Assembly (NCBI RefSeq): GCF_030936135.1
Contig: NC_082611.1
Span: forward strand, 11,175,001 to 11,239,000
DNA from: Gavia stellata
Lineage: Eukaryota; Chordata; Aves; Gaviiformes; Gaviidae
Reading direction: 5' to 3'
DNA: 64,000 bases
Under the pieces are notes generated by a model. It was not told the DNA's origin. It ran no database searches and was given only the letters and a program-made list of their open reading frames with translations. Numbering within the stretch: position 1 is the stretch's first letter; each line of letters starts with the position of its first letter. Below are positions 51,971 to 63,979 of this stretch, piece after piece. The translations under genes and the position numbers were made by a program.

Positions 51971-54900
51971 CCCTGAAGATAACACATTAAGAAAAGGTTA
52001 CTCCAAAATAGTCTTAGAACAAATAGTCGTGTAAAACTCCAAACTGTTATTTGATGTCAGTCTTTAAAGTATTTTTCCTCACATTAAACAGCCAATTGGG
52101 ATGCAAATAGAAGACCCATCAAGTCAACAGCCCATCTTCGATGGTGACCAAGTGTGGATGTCTCAATAAAGGTGTAAGAATACAGCACGGAAGTAGTATC
52201 TCCTCAGGATATTATCTCAACTGCCACTTACTGCCCCAGGTCTTCCTGAGCCAAGTATATTATCTTTGCATCTCTTCTGTTGTTTCCTCTGGCTTTTTGA
52301 ATGAGTAAATTTTTATCTGTCACACTGTCCTATGTCAAATAATCCCACACTTCAGTTACATAGCATGTGACAACTCGCTGGTTCCTGCTTTGTCTTGGGA
52401 GAGGCATTCCTTACGTACCTTTTCCATACCACTTATGGCTGTATAGACCTCTAGAATATTTTATACTCTGCATCTCTTTTCAGGCTCAAGGATCCTAATC
52501 TACTTGCTATTCCTTTAATAGAATTAATTCCATATCTTGAGAATTCTCACCCTTCTCATTCACTTCTGTTATATAATTTTTAAGATAGGAAATTGGAACA
52601 GCATGGAATGCAGTATTCCATTAATAACTTCAAAAAGTTATTAATGGCAAGAAACAGAAAATTATAAAAATGACAAAAATCCATAAATAGTTTCTGTAAT
52701 GAACAAACTTCCTTATTAAGGCAACAGTTAATTTTTCAAACATTTGCACTTTTTTTTTTTTTTTAATGTTAGGAGAAATCTGAAGTTCATGGCTCAGGAA
52801 GCTTTTCTAATGGCCAGTATGGTGGTTTTTTGGGTCGGGTTTTTTTTTGGTGGCTTGTGGTTGTTTTTTTTGGTGGTGATGTTTTTTTCCCTCCTCTCTC
52901 GACAATATCTGCCCAAACATGTTTAACCCGTTTGGTTAAGTTCATAAGTACCTCCAGATGAGGAGAGGATTTGGTCTATCAGTAAGGGATGATCTGATTC
53001 AGACAGTTGTTTATGAGAAGATACAAAGTACTTCAAATGAACTTACTTCAAAAGGAAACCCTGAGTTATCTTTGGAGTGCAACCGTTTGTTATCCTTTAT
53101 TCTATCTTGAAAGTTAAAATCATAGCGTTTATGTTACAATGTGTAACATAACTCTTACACACTCCTCCTGTTTTGGTTCCTTCTGAATTATGATTACTAA
53201 TGCAATTGTACCGAAGTTCGTTTACTGTAGCATTAGAAGCTACTGTTTACTTGGGAGAACTTGTAATAAAGCATTCCATATACCTGCCTCTGTAGGTAAT
53301 AAACCATAGATTATTTCAAATTAAAATCAGTAACAAGACTTGAAATATTTAAAAATAATGGATAACTTTCACTACTAGAAGTTCATTACAACAAAATACA
53401 CATCTATGTATGCATATTGAAAGTAGCACCATCTACAGAGATAGCATATTATCTACTGAGCTCAATACCTATAATTGCCATAATCTTCAGATGAAAAAGG
53501 TTAGGTGTAGTCATTTACAAATGTAATTTCTTCCCTGCAAATATGGATCTCTATCTGTCAATTCTAAACCCATTTCAGAAAAAAAAAAAAGTCTATAAAG
53601 AGGAGAATGACTCATTTTCAACAGCCTGTTTCCTAATTGCAGATATAGTTAATAATAAACTAAATAGCAGTAACATATCTTTTAAAGTTGTATTGCTGCT
53701 GTTCTTTTCCGCCTCCTACAAGTTTTCTATTAAGCAATAGTTATCTTTCTACTGTTAGAACTTCCTCTCAAGAAAATTCTGTGGCTTTCAAGAAAGAACA
53801 CTATTTCCACATGAACTTTTCTGTAAACCAACAGTAGCCTCAAGGTTTAGTTTCAAGAAGTAGCAGAACAAGCTGACCTTGTACACAGTGAATCAGAACT
53901 GCAAGATGTTCAGAGTCCTTGAATAATTCAGATACTTAGTGCAAAATTGTTTTTACAGTTCCTTCAGAAAAGTATTTTACATAGTGAAGTGAAAGCTTGA
54001 CTTTTTTTTTTCCTTTTCAAGGCATTAAGCATGCTTTTCTTCCCAAATAAACATGCCATCTTAATGAACACACCAGGGATATTTTGAAAGGCTTGATGAT
54101 CTTCAACAATCTTTTGAAGTTGAACCTAGACTTTCTTTGCACACTGGATAGTAGCACATCTTTTTCAGATGACTGAGGTTGAAGACAAGTAGTTTAACTA
54201 TTGATTGCATTTACGAGTTTCAAACTATTAGGTACAACTCTTCCCCTAAGTTAAATACAAGTCAGCATTTCACTTTTTTTTTTTGTTCTCCAAGAAAGAA
54301 GCATTTCATGTTGCTAAAGAGGGAGCTTTCCCTCACAAGAGCTCACGTGGGCAGTGGTTAATGGCAGTTTCATTACCCCACGCTTAGTTCTGGCGGCATT
54401 TAGGGTTAGTGTCAGCACCAGTTCAGGACCAATTCAGAACCGCGGTGCTCGTACACCTGCGACCTGACAGACCGGGCAGTAAGGGCTCGGCGCGCCAACT
54501 CCACCGCGCTCGCTCCCGCTTTACTCCAGCCGGCCTCTTCCCTTCCTAGACGTCTACAGGAACTGTCTTCCCTGCCTGACCAATCTGGGCCATCTCCCTC
54601 ACTATTATCACCTGAGTTGAGAAAGATTCCCCACAACTTTTTTTTTTTTAAAGAAAGAAGTGTCAGCTATGAGCAAGCAGTTTACCATAACAAGTTTTAA
54701 CTGAATCTCAGGCAAGACAGCTTTCTCACGTTCCAGACAGATTTACGGTTCCCCCCCAGCTTCTCTTCCACCGAGCCCTTCGCCGGATGCCCGTCCCGGC
54801 ACGGTGGCCCGCCCCGGGACTGGCCTCAGCGCGGCCCGGGCGGCGGCCCCCCCGGCTCTCACCTGCCTGAGTCGGCGGGGCGGCCCCGCGGGCCCCCGGC

Positions 54901-55263
54901 GCGCTGCAGCTCCAGGTCGGCGGCGGCAGCGCGGGAGCGCGGCGCGGGGGCGAAGGCGGAGGAGAGGCGGAGGCTGAGGCCGTGCACCAGCCCCCGCAGC
55001 AGGCTGTCCCCGCGACCCTTGGGCGGCGCCAGCCCCACGTCGTCGCGCAGCTCCTCCGGCGGCACCTCCAGGTTGCCCGCGTACCAGAACACCCACCAGA
55101 TGAGGCTGAGGAAGATGCCGATGCCGCCCGCGTAGATGAGCAGGTCGGAGAAGAAGACGTCGGCGAAGACGCCGGCCAGCAGCACCGCCAGGCCCAGCGC
55201 GTCGAAGGCCAGCGCCAGCCAGAAGGCGGCCACGCAGCGGCCCAGCCCGCCAGGGGCCGCCAT
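51866..55263 (-). CDS. TMEM238-family small two-pass membrane protein (first exon 55263-54863; 3' structure uncertain)
   Basis: The ATG at 55263 opens a 134-residue frame to a TGA at 54861-54859. The N-terminus holds GLGRC followed by two hydrophobic segments at about residues 10-34 and 38-62, then [17 protein letters not shown]. The pattern GRC, two membrane passes, D-LLIY-G, W--WY-GN-E matches TMEM238/TMEM238L, a family of unknown function. The tail is Arg/Ala-rich. The stop overlaps a strong splice donor (CAG|GTGAGA, donor at 54862-54861), so the message may splice. A good acceptor lies at 51974-51973, but direct joining gives only two more residues before a stop. A 26-codon open stretch (51958-51878) lies in another frame of that putative exon. 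Family assignment is good; exact orthology and the C-terminus are open. Confidence 0.7.
51975..54858 (-). other. Probable intron of the TMEM238-family gene; no other gene seen
   Basis: This is non-coding sequence between the first exon and the candidate acceptor at 51974. It holds a T/G-rich low-complexity stretch at about 52744-52890. Donor-like GTAAGT sites on the minus strand near 53041 and 52236 have no convincing partner exon. Confidence 0.4.
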
Positions 55264-55640
55264 CGCGGGGGAGCGGCGGCAGCTGCCGCGCCACCGCCGC
55301 CTCAGGCCGCCCGCACCTGAGGGGAAGGAGGGGCGCGGCGGGAGGGGGCGGCGCCGCACCTGAGGGGGACGTCCAGGCCGCGCCCCTCCGCTTGCACCTG
55401 CGCGCGGGGCCACGCCCCCTCACGGGAGGGGCTCTCGCCACACCCCAGCGGCTGCTGAGGTGGAAGGCGGGAGGGCCGCCGCCCTCAGGGCGGCCCCACG
55501 GAGCCCCGCTGCCGCCAGGACAGCGCGGGCACTCCCCCTCTTATCTTAAGCCGCTCGAGGCGTGGCTGACGCCTCGTCCGCCGAGGCCCGGTTCCCGCAG
55601 CTGGCCTCTGCCCGCCAGCGGTGTTGGGGGCCCACTGAGA
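54740..55640 (-). promoter_or_regulatory. CpG-island promoter of the TMEM238-family gene
   Basis: This GC- and CpG-dense block spans the first coding exon and several hundred bases upstream, falling off to AT-rich sequence on both sides. It produces long spurious frames on both strands. The transcription start is expected between 55270 and 55600. Confidence 0.7.
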
Positions 55641-56099
55641 GGCCCTTTCCTGCTGCCCCGAGTGGTCGAGGTGGCTGGCGCAGCTGGCTCCTCTTCCAGG
55701 CGTTGCTCCGCTTCGTGAGAGAATAGCAGGAGCAGGTGTTGAAGACTGGTCTGTAGTGACTGTCAGCATTTTGGAGTTGAGGCATCCCTTGCAAGTGGTG
55801 GTTGCAGCCATTTCCTTGTGTAGGTAAGTGTGAGGCAGACACAGCTGGACACCTTTAACTGTCTCCAGCTGAGGCAGCATCACCTTGTGAAGGGGGTAAG
55901 GTCTTTGCCTCAGTTTGCCCAGACACCTTACAGAAGGGAGGCACTTCAAACAAGGTGGTCTTGAGATGAACGTACGTGTTGTAGACCTCCATACTTGCAA
56001 GAGGCGGTAGCTATTAGTAGGCAGCAGAGATTTGCAAGACAGTTACAATGTGCATCTGCAAAGTCATATAGACCACTTTAACTATGTGGTTGAGGTTGG

Positions 56100-57164
56100 C
56101 TTAAAAAGAGTAGGTAGAATAGAACTCTAGGTTAACAAGCATGAAATTAGCTGTCAGTCTCTTCCTATTCTTCTGACTGCTCTGACGTAGAACAGGCTAC
56201 CTCTTCTCATTCTTTCTCCTGCTCCCTCTTAGGAGAAGCTTCTTCATCCCTTACTAAATGAGTTGACTTCTGCTTTCATTGTTTCTTTTTAGTTATAGGG
56301 GTCGCTGATACAGTGCCTGGTTTAGCCACAGTGTCTGTTGGTTTGGTTTCCCCCCCTCTTCTCCCTGAGGGTGCCACATGATAATCAAGCGGTGTGGGGT
56401 AGATACTGGCCAGGGCCCAGCACAGTAAGTTGTGCCTCTTTGGAGTAGCCACAGCACTTTTTTATTTGTTTTTTTTCCAAACATTCTATCATTTCATCAG
56501 GATCCTGTAGTTGTTCAGGAGTGAAGTTCCAGACCACTGGAGGTGAGAAGTTCTCCAGCTACCTGCCCATATTATCCCACATGCTGTGCCACCCATGACC
56601 ATAATCTCGTGGAGCCTGGGTCATATTCCTAAATTGCTTGTTAACCTTAGAAAACTGAAGCAGTATTTTTAAGAAATACCAACAGAAGTATTTTAACTAC
56701 CCAAGGATGTTCAAGATACTGGGAAGTTATTGTAACAAGGGAGACAACATCACAGAAGGTGGCAGCAAGGGTGCCGTTCTGTATTTCCTCCACAAAAAAC
56801 CTCTCAGAGGAAGAAGTATAACTGTTAGTTGTCTCCATGAGATGGTACCTGAAGTACAGTAATGGCTTCAGTACAGACACCAAATACCAGATTAAGCTCA
56901 AGGTCAGTGTTTTAATAACAAATCTTCCAGGCAAAACATCACTAATCACTACAGAGCACAGCAAACTGAAAAAGCCAACAACAATCTTTAACAGGTACAG
57001 CAAAAAAAAGAGCATCGTGCAGATCAAATAAATTAATGTAGAGAACGGATGAATCAATGTCGTGACCCACAACTGTTAACAGATATAAATCCCTTCTAAT
57101 ATGTTCTGTTCAATCTGTTATTATTTCAAACCATTTGAACACCATGTTGGGCACTAAAAAGGAC
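56100..57164 (-). mobile_element. Internal 5' region of the same ERVL-like element (PBS, leader, start of gag), truncated
   Basis: Directly after the LTR on the minus strand is a primer-binding-site remnant (about 57158-57142, TTTAGTGCCCAACATGG). A leader with an open frame follows (57072-56647), then gag-like sequence from about 56560 to 56200. The gag portion has stop codons and a poly-A interruption near 56475-56455, so it is decayed. Similarity is lost near 56100, and no pol, env or second LTR is seen, so this is a 5' fragment. The boundary toward the TMEM238-family promoter is approximate. Confidence 0.65.
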
Positions 57165-57736
57165 TGTCGTGGTTTAACCCCACCCGACAACTAAGCACCA
57201 CACAGCTGCTTGCTCACTCCCCCCCTGCCCCAGCGGGTTGGGGGAGAGAATCGGAAAAGTAAAAGTGAGAAAGCTTGTGGGTTGAGATAAGAACAGTTTA
57301 ATAAACGAAATAAAAATTGTAATGAAAAGGAGAATGACAACAACAACTAAAACCCAAGAAAGACAAGTGATGCAAATGAAAACAGTTGCTCACCACCCCC
57401 CAACCAATACCCAGCCTGTCCCCAAGCAGCCGTCTCCTGGCCAGCTTTCCCCCAGCTTTATACGCTGAGCATGACTTCATATGGTATGGAACATCCCTTT
57501 GGTCAGTCAGGGTCAGCTGTCCCGGCTGTGTCCTCTCCCAGCTTCTTGTGCACCCCCAGCCTACTCCCTGGTGGGGTGGGGTGAGAGGCAGAAAAGGCCT
57601 TGACTCTGTGTAAATACTGTTCAGCAAAAACAAAAACATCCCTGTATTATCAACAGTTTCCAGCACAAATCCAAAACACAGCCCCATACTAACTACTGTG
57701 AAGAAAATTAACCCTACCCCAGCCAAAACCAGCACA
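57165..57736 (-). mobile_element. LTR of an ERVL-type endogenous retrovirus
   Basis: On the minus strand the element runs from TGTGCTGGTTTTGGC to AAACCACGACA, giving the TG...CA ends typical of LTRs and a length of 572 bases. It carries a TATAAA at 57462-57457 and an ATTAAA polyadenylation signal at 57303-57298, in the order expected for U3-R-U5. The overall sequence is the LTR type common in bird genomes and associated with ERVL-like elements. Fusion to internal sequence at 57164 marks it as the 5' LTR. No matching 3' LTR is present in the window. Confidence 0.85.
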
Positions 57737-57739
57737 ACA

Positions 57740-60700
57740 ACCCTGAAAGAAATAATCACGACCATTTTGCTTAACCTGAAGATTGATAGGGTGAGAAGGC
57801 AGATCAAATTACAATAGAACAACAAATACTGAGGGAATTTTAAACAGAAATCAGTATTAATAATCTTAACTCATATTCTTTGGAAAAAGAGCTATTTAAG
57901 TCCTAGTTCTAGCCCTGTGGCATTCTTACTGTGCCCACCAAACTTACCTCCCTCTAGGGCCCAAGGTGTAATTAATTCCTACAAAATGAGTTTGTGAACA
58001 AGTTTCTGTTATATTCTCTGCATGCCTCCTGCCAAGACTTTGGTTTGATAGTATTCAGGTATTTGCTCTATTATTAGCTGTTATTCTTCCCCGTAATGCT
58101 GAATTGAAGGGCTTATCTGAAAGTGTAAGTTACATTATCACCCTCATCCTACCAAACATGCATACAAGTATAGTGATTTCTATAAGCATGGTAGAAGGCT
58201 TACAGACCAGCTACAAGCATAAACTAGTCTACGGCTTTCCTAGACAGATGGTATTTTTCTGCCCTATTTCTCTGTCCATAGAAATTCATTTTTTAGCAAG
58301 AGCTCAATATTGTTCAAAACATCACACTGTTGAAGTTATAACACATTGAATATATCTCCATTTGTTTTTTTTTTTTTTAAAAAGCACCCAGCCATATAAA
58401 TCAGAGTAGAAGTTAACGTATTTTTTCCTCTCTTGCAAAATGGGTAGTTCAGCAGACCTTTTTTTGGGAGAAAAGAAAGGCATTTTGGCTTCAGTAGAGT
58501 AGTAAGTTGCAAGGTAGCTGCACTAAGCTGTTTCACTGTAGTTTTAGTTTCTCATACTTACTGCAGTCTTTTGAAAGATTTGCTTCCTGACTCCAGTTTA
58601 TCTCTGTGAGGAACATGAGTTAGTTCCCACTTTAATACAAATATGGAGAACAAATGAGCACTATAGAATCAATTCTAGTCAAAACAACCACACTGTGTGC
58701 TACCAGAGAAAATATTTTGGTAGTATCTTTATTAAACCTTTCAAATAAAAGCAAAGACTCCTTGCAGAAGCTTGTCCTTAATCTAAATTAAGAGTTTAGT
58801 TTAACTCTTGCAGCAAATTTTAACAATGAAACAGAATACTTTTTTTTTTGAAAGTTACTGACTTCCTCTTCCCTTCTAACTGCCATACAGCCACTCTGCT
58901 TTCAGTACTTCTAAAAAGGACATGAACTCACTCACATGAATGATGAGCTCGTTCACATTAGTGATACACAAAAAAAAGTTGGCTATTACTCAGTCTTCAC
59001 AAAGCACTTAATGCAAAGATATGTAAGCTGTGTAAAGAAAGCACTGTTGGTATTTCTTAAAGTGCTTCAAGAGCTTAGATATGACTTGACAATTCCATTA
59101 TTTTAAAATATTATTATTCTACATTCTTAATAGAGAAAAAGTTATCAGATTTTTCTATTAAAAACCCTAAAACCTTAGCTAAGGACAAATAGTACTACTG
59201 AAAACTGAAAAAAATAGGTCTCCTGATAGAACTTCTGATAATACAGCTTTATTATAAGACTTATTATAAGACTGATAAGTTTACTAGCCATACCATAAAT
59301 GGCTTTTATAGTTCATTCCTCTATTCTTTCTACCTTCAATTTTTAAATAAAATAAAGATTGTAAGGTCAAAGATATAGTAGCTTAAATTATTATTCAGAT
59401 GTCAGTCAGAATAAATATTACAGGAATAAAAACAGTTGGTCTATAACAATTTATACATAAACATACCAGATTTGCTTTAGTCTCTTGGCGGTCATTCCCA
59501 GAAATGTCCTCACAGAGGCTCAGACACGACTACTGCACACTAGCTGTTCACGTAAGACTGAACTTAATACTCACCAATGTGCCTTGCAGAGCTAAACCAG
59601 CTCAGCCCTCAGGGAGGTGTTTTCCATCTTAGCTGCTTCTGCTGGCATAGAAAATTCAGTTATCTTTGTTACAAGAGCATTTATACTAAGGACGAAGTGG
59701 TGATTTGGTCCTTACAGCCTGCCAGCTGAAATTAGTTAATTGAAAACAATTGTGGTTTACACCCGATTTGATTCTGTAATGCATCAGCAAGGGGCACAGT
59801 TTCAACTTGGATGAATGTTAGTTTTTCGTATTTCCTCCTTTCTTGATTAGCAAAGTGACAGGTTTTCCCAGGTCTCTTAAACAAGCAAGAAAAACATTAC
59901 TAAGAAATAGTTTCCTGAATAAACGTAACAAGTTTCATTCCATCATTCAACACTGATCTTCAATACATATAGTCTGCTGAGTTGAGAAATGTACCTCCCT
60001 GTAACAATGGTAAGTTACTGCTTCTGAGCAAGGGTTACTACTGCAAATGCCTCCACATGAAGATCTGCGATAGCTACATCAAATTATTACCCACTGATTT
60101 TCTGAATTATAAATATTTATTTTTTTAATAAAAGAGTACATTACTCATAGGAAGAATAAAAATCACATCAGTAGTGTTACATCGTATTTAACTGTCAGAA
60201 TTCTCGATACTCTGCAACACAAAAGTAACAAATCTGCTATATAGTATATTTTATATATGTTTTTTTCCCCAATGGGTTGATTTGTAGCTGTGTCAATCAG
60301 ATGCTTTACATGTCTTACCAAGGTGTATGAATTCCAGAACTGCTATCAAAGAAAAGGCAAAAGACTAACTACTGCAGTCTCAACATAGACTGGCTCAAGA
60401 TGCTGCAGAATTTCAAGGCAGCACTTGTATTTCAATGTGAAGGATGTATTTTTCCAGCACCTACAAGCTAGTACGGTTCACTATCAATTACTCATAGAGA
60501 AGATAATATCTTCATTTCATAATTTTCTGCACATCTACAAATTCTGAAACATTTTAACATTAATTATTAGATACAAAACCACATTTCCAGAAAGGAGAGT
60601 TCTGTATCGATTCTCTTACTTCGCTATTAGGGAAGTGAAGTAGTATTTTGCAGCCTAGACTAGAAAGTGATGGGACTATTTTTGGACAAGACCAGATCTT

Positions 60701-61800
60701 TTTGTTAGCATGGATCTAACAGGGATCACTGAGTCAGACTTGCTTTGTTGGCTAAGATTAGTTTGTTTCATGATTAAAAAATGTTTATGGTAGACTAGAA
60801 CAAGAGCTCACAGGTTACAGAAAGTTGACACCATGGATCAACCAGAATCTTTTCATATTCTTTAGTGTTTCTTTTACCACTTTTTATCTAGCACCCAATT
60901 ACTTTCTAGGTAGCAAATCTATTGATATGGGATGCCCTAAATAGGAGATGGGATAGATTTTTTTTGAACTCTTCAAATTAGGCTGGTTACATACTGTTGA
61001 TGAATCTTCTTGTCTCTTACGACCTTCTTCCTACTTGGATTTGAGTAAAATACTGCTAATAAAGATTTTTACCACTAGCACAAGTCTGCCTTGTATTCTT
61101 ACTCTGAGAAGGATGTGAAGTAATCATGCAAACACTTTGGTTACTCTGTAAAATTTCAAATATATAACCTTTCAGTTCTACAGCACGTATTTTTCATGCC
61201 TTTATGGGACTGGTTCACTTAGCTAGCACACCCGAAATTCATACAGCCTTTTTTTTTTCAGATGAAAAAAATTGCAGTATTGCAACCAGCATGCAGGGAT
61301 ACCCTCAATTGTTCTGGTAGCAGAAATAAAGCCCAAAAGTGAAGGTAAGGAGATTTTGCTTGATGTCATGAAGTACAAATGATCAAAGCATAAAACGATG
61401 TAAGTATAATTTTCCATGCTTTTTTTTTTTTTTTTAAACACACAAATACCTTAGGTAAAAATAGCTAAAAAATACATTGTTTGCTTGTTATCAGGCTGCT
61501 AACTTAAATATCTGGAATACGATCAATAGATGTCAACCTGTTTTCATTATATTGAACAATTCAAGAAAAAATGGTAGCAGCTATTTCATATTTTAAATCA
61601 CATGTTAAATAGATTGCTGCTCTGTGTGCATGCTTCTTGCTTCAGCCTTTGTTCCAGTCCCAAGCTATGCTTCAGGAAAATGTCACTTATAAAATATTTC
61701 TCAGCTTTTTTTTCCTGGAATAGTCCCCTCCCTGCCCTTTAACACTTAAAGAATTTGAGTGCTTTTAGTTTGGGCCAGGAAAAGATAAAAGGTAAGAAAT
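57740..61800. other. Intergenic region, no recognisable gene
   Basis: Four kilobases of AT-rich sequence lie between the ERVL-like LTR and the RSL1D1 3' end. All open frames are short and look random. I found no exon with a convincing splice context, no RNA gene and no clear transposon. A small direct repeat (TTATTATAAGACT, twice) occurs at about 59250-59273. Confidence 0.5.
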
Positions 61801-61821
61801 AGAACCAATTAAGATTGTGAG

Positions 61822-61827
61822 TTTATT
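61822..61827 (-). promoter_or_regulatory. RSL1D1 polyadenylation signal AATAAA
   Basis: TTTATT on the plus strand reads AATAAA on the RSL1D1 strand, about 170 bases after the stop at 61996. This gives a short 3'UTR ending near 61805. Confidence 0.6.
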
Positions 61828-61995
61828 TGTTCCAACTCATCAGTTAGAAGGAAACAAATGAATCGTTACAGGTCTCAGTGAAAAAAGCTCTTATGAGCAG
61901 ATTTTTTTAAGAAGGTATTTTACTTCATCAATATATTTGTTTACTGAAAAGACACCACTGAATGACTATGTAAAATGTGTTACAACAGACAACAT

Positions 61996-63979
61996 TCATG
62001 CTGACTGTGGCCTGCGCACTTTCTTGGGTGCTTGCTTTGGTGTTTTTGAAGACTTCTTGGCTGACTGTATTGATTTGCCAGCTTTGGGTGTTGCAAAAGA
62101 CTTTGCTTCAGGCTTTTTGGGAGTCTTTTTCATCTCTTTTTCTTTTCTTGCTTCCTTTGGCACGCTGAGCTGCTTGGCTTTTTTCTGTTTTGGTGATGTC
62201 TGCAACTCTGCACACTCTTCTGTAACTTTATGTTCTGTTTTGGGAGTCTCCACAGCTAGGTGTTGTTTCTTTCTCTTACCAAGGGGTGTTTTAGTTTTCT
62301 TGCCCAGGTTGTCACCTTTTTCTGGACTTGGTTCCATTTTCTGTATTTAAGACACACAAAAAATTACCCTTCCACCTAAGTAAGAAACATCTTAACTGTT
62401 TTTCAAGACAAAGGATCAATGAAAACCAAAATCAAAATTATATATGACAAATGCTTTGTATCGATTGAACTGTGCCCTAGCCCAAATAATCTGTTCACAT
62501 TTCAATCTGAAAGCAGAGGATTAAACACAGAACCAAATCATGAAAATAATGAAAAAATAACAAAATAGTAAGAAAGTAAATGGATTCAACAGATGCAAGG
62601 ATCCTCTTGGCCAGTCAAGTCACTGACCTCTGCTGGCAGAGCTTTAAACCACAGTCCTCCTCTTGCCCCATTTCCAGGCTGAATAGATTGAATGGAGATC
62701 AGCTCTACTTAAAGTCCAGCTGCACACACACAAACTGACTGCACTCTTATTTGTGCACTAGGCCTAGTATTCCCTAGAGTTCATCACGTATTCCCAAATG
62801 GCTCTCATGAAAGAAGACTGCTGTCATCAGAACAATTCATACAACCCAACTCTAGCTGTATCTATCCCAGGTCTCTGGAAATAGGGCTCTGGCAATCACA
62901 TCACGTGAGCTAATCTAGACCTGTTGCATGACAGCAATGTGAAGCAAGCTGTATGAATTTTTTTTGTGGGCCTGCATGTAATCATAGTTTTCGTTTGGGC
63001 ATCCCTGAAGAGGTACGTCATTAGAGTTTAAGAATATGCTCCAATCATGAATGCAGTATAACTATGTTATTTCTAAGTGTTACTGTTTTATTCATCCAAG
63101 TATCTTTCCTAGATATTTGTTAAACGGGAGTATTAACAGTCTGGTTGTTTTGCAGACATGTTAATGACATGATCCACATGATCCACATCATCTCCAATAC
63201 TGGCAACAATAAGTCCATACAGTATTTCATGCAAGCTGCTAGCTCTCAATTTATATTATGTGATTGTTAATGTTGCATATTACTATCCTAGAGAATGTTA
63301 CTTGTTTTTCAAAGTTTTGCACTCCAGGCAGAAAATAGTAAATTAAAATACATTAAAATTTAATTTTACAAGAAATTTTGAATTAGAAATGTTATGATTT
63401 ACTAGCTGTTTCTCAATCATTTAGACTTTCTTCTGACTTCAGACTTGTTATTCGACCTAGACAAAACTGCTGCTATTCAGAAAAATACGTAAAAGAACAA
63501 TAACCACTGGCTTCCTTTGTCTGTAAGAGGGGTTAACTAAAAAAATAAAACACCCCCAAAGCAAAAAAAAAACAAACCCAAACAAACCATCTCCCTAAGG
63601 CACATCCCACACATACACTCAACTCTTGCTTTCGTGATATATTCACAAAAACCCAGTTCATGTGAAGTGTGTTGACACACACTGTTCCCTAAGGAGCAAT
63701 GAACGACTTAAATAGTTCAAAATCTTCAGTTTTAACTGAAATGTGAGTTTCTCAATATTATTAAACAATTACCTTCAGCTCAGCTAAGCTAGTTGTTTGC
63801 ATAGGCACCAGTTGTGGAATTTCTTCATCATCATCACGATCACCTGGTTCTTGGACTACTTCTACTTTTGCTTTTATTGCAAGCTCCTTGGCAGCAGCAG
63901 TATTAATTTCAGTTGTCAAACTGACTTGACTTGAATTCAGTTTTTTAGCTGCCTTCTTCGGTTTCTTGTTCTCTCCCTT
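61996..63979 (-). CDS. RSL1D1: RSL1D1, ribosomal L1 domain-containing protein 1 (last two coding exons)
   Basis: Two exons are in the window: 63979-63773 (69 codons) and 62340-61996 (114 codons plus stop), joined in phase 0 by a GT-AG intron. The first contains EEIPQLVPM and the second TPKKPEAKSFATP and SKTPKQAPKKV, matching the mammalian RSL1D1 C-terminus (EIPQLVPI, TPKKPEAKFFTTP). The encoded tail is Lys/Pro/Thr-rich with repeated TPK motifs, fitting a nucleolar, RNA- and protein-binding disordered region. The ribosomal L1 fold itself lies upstream, outside the window. RSL1D1 is a nucleolar protein linked to ribosome biogenesis and senescence control through PTEN and p27. In human it sits at 16p13.13, away from RRN3. 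Confidence 0.9.

Noticed and set aside
53041-53110. GTAAGT-type donors on the minus strand near 53041 and 52236 as hidden exons
   Set aside because: No acceptor upstream of either gives an open frame in the phase left by the first exon of the TMEM238-family gene.
54412-54636. 74-codon minus-strand frame as exon 2 of the TMEM238-family gene
   Set aside because: The nearest acceptor-like AG before it leads at once to a stop in the required phase, and the sequence has no family similarity.
54743-55441. 232-codon frame on the minus strand and antisense frames over the TMEM238-family exon
   Set aside because: They are shadow frames of the real exon (54863-55263), with Arg/Ala-rich composition and no membrane pattern.
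57298-57825. 175-codon minus-strand frame with hydrophobic start
   Set aside because: It lies almost wholly within the ERVL-type LTR (57165-57736), which is regulatory, not coding.
58104-61441. Short open frames in the 57.7-61.8 kb interval
   Set aside because: All are under about 85 codons in AT-rich sequence, without splice context, Kozak context or recognisable similarity.
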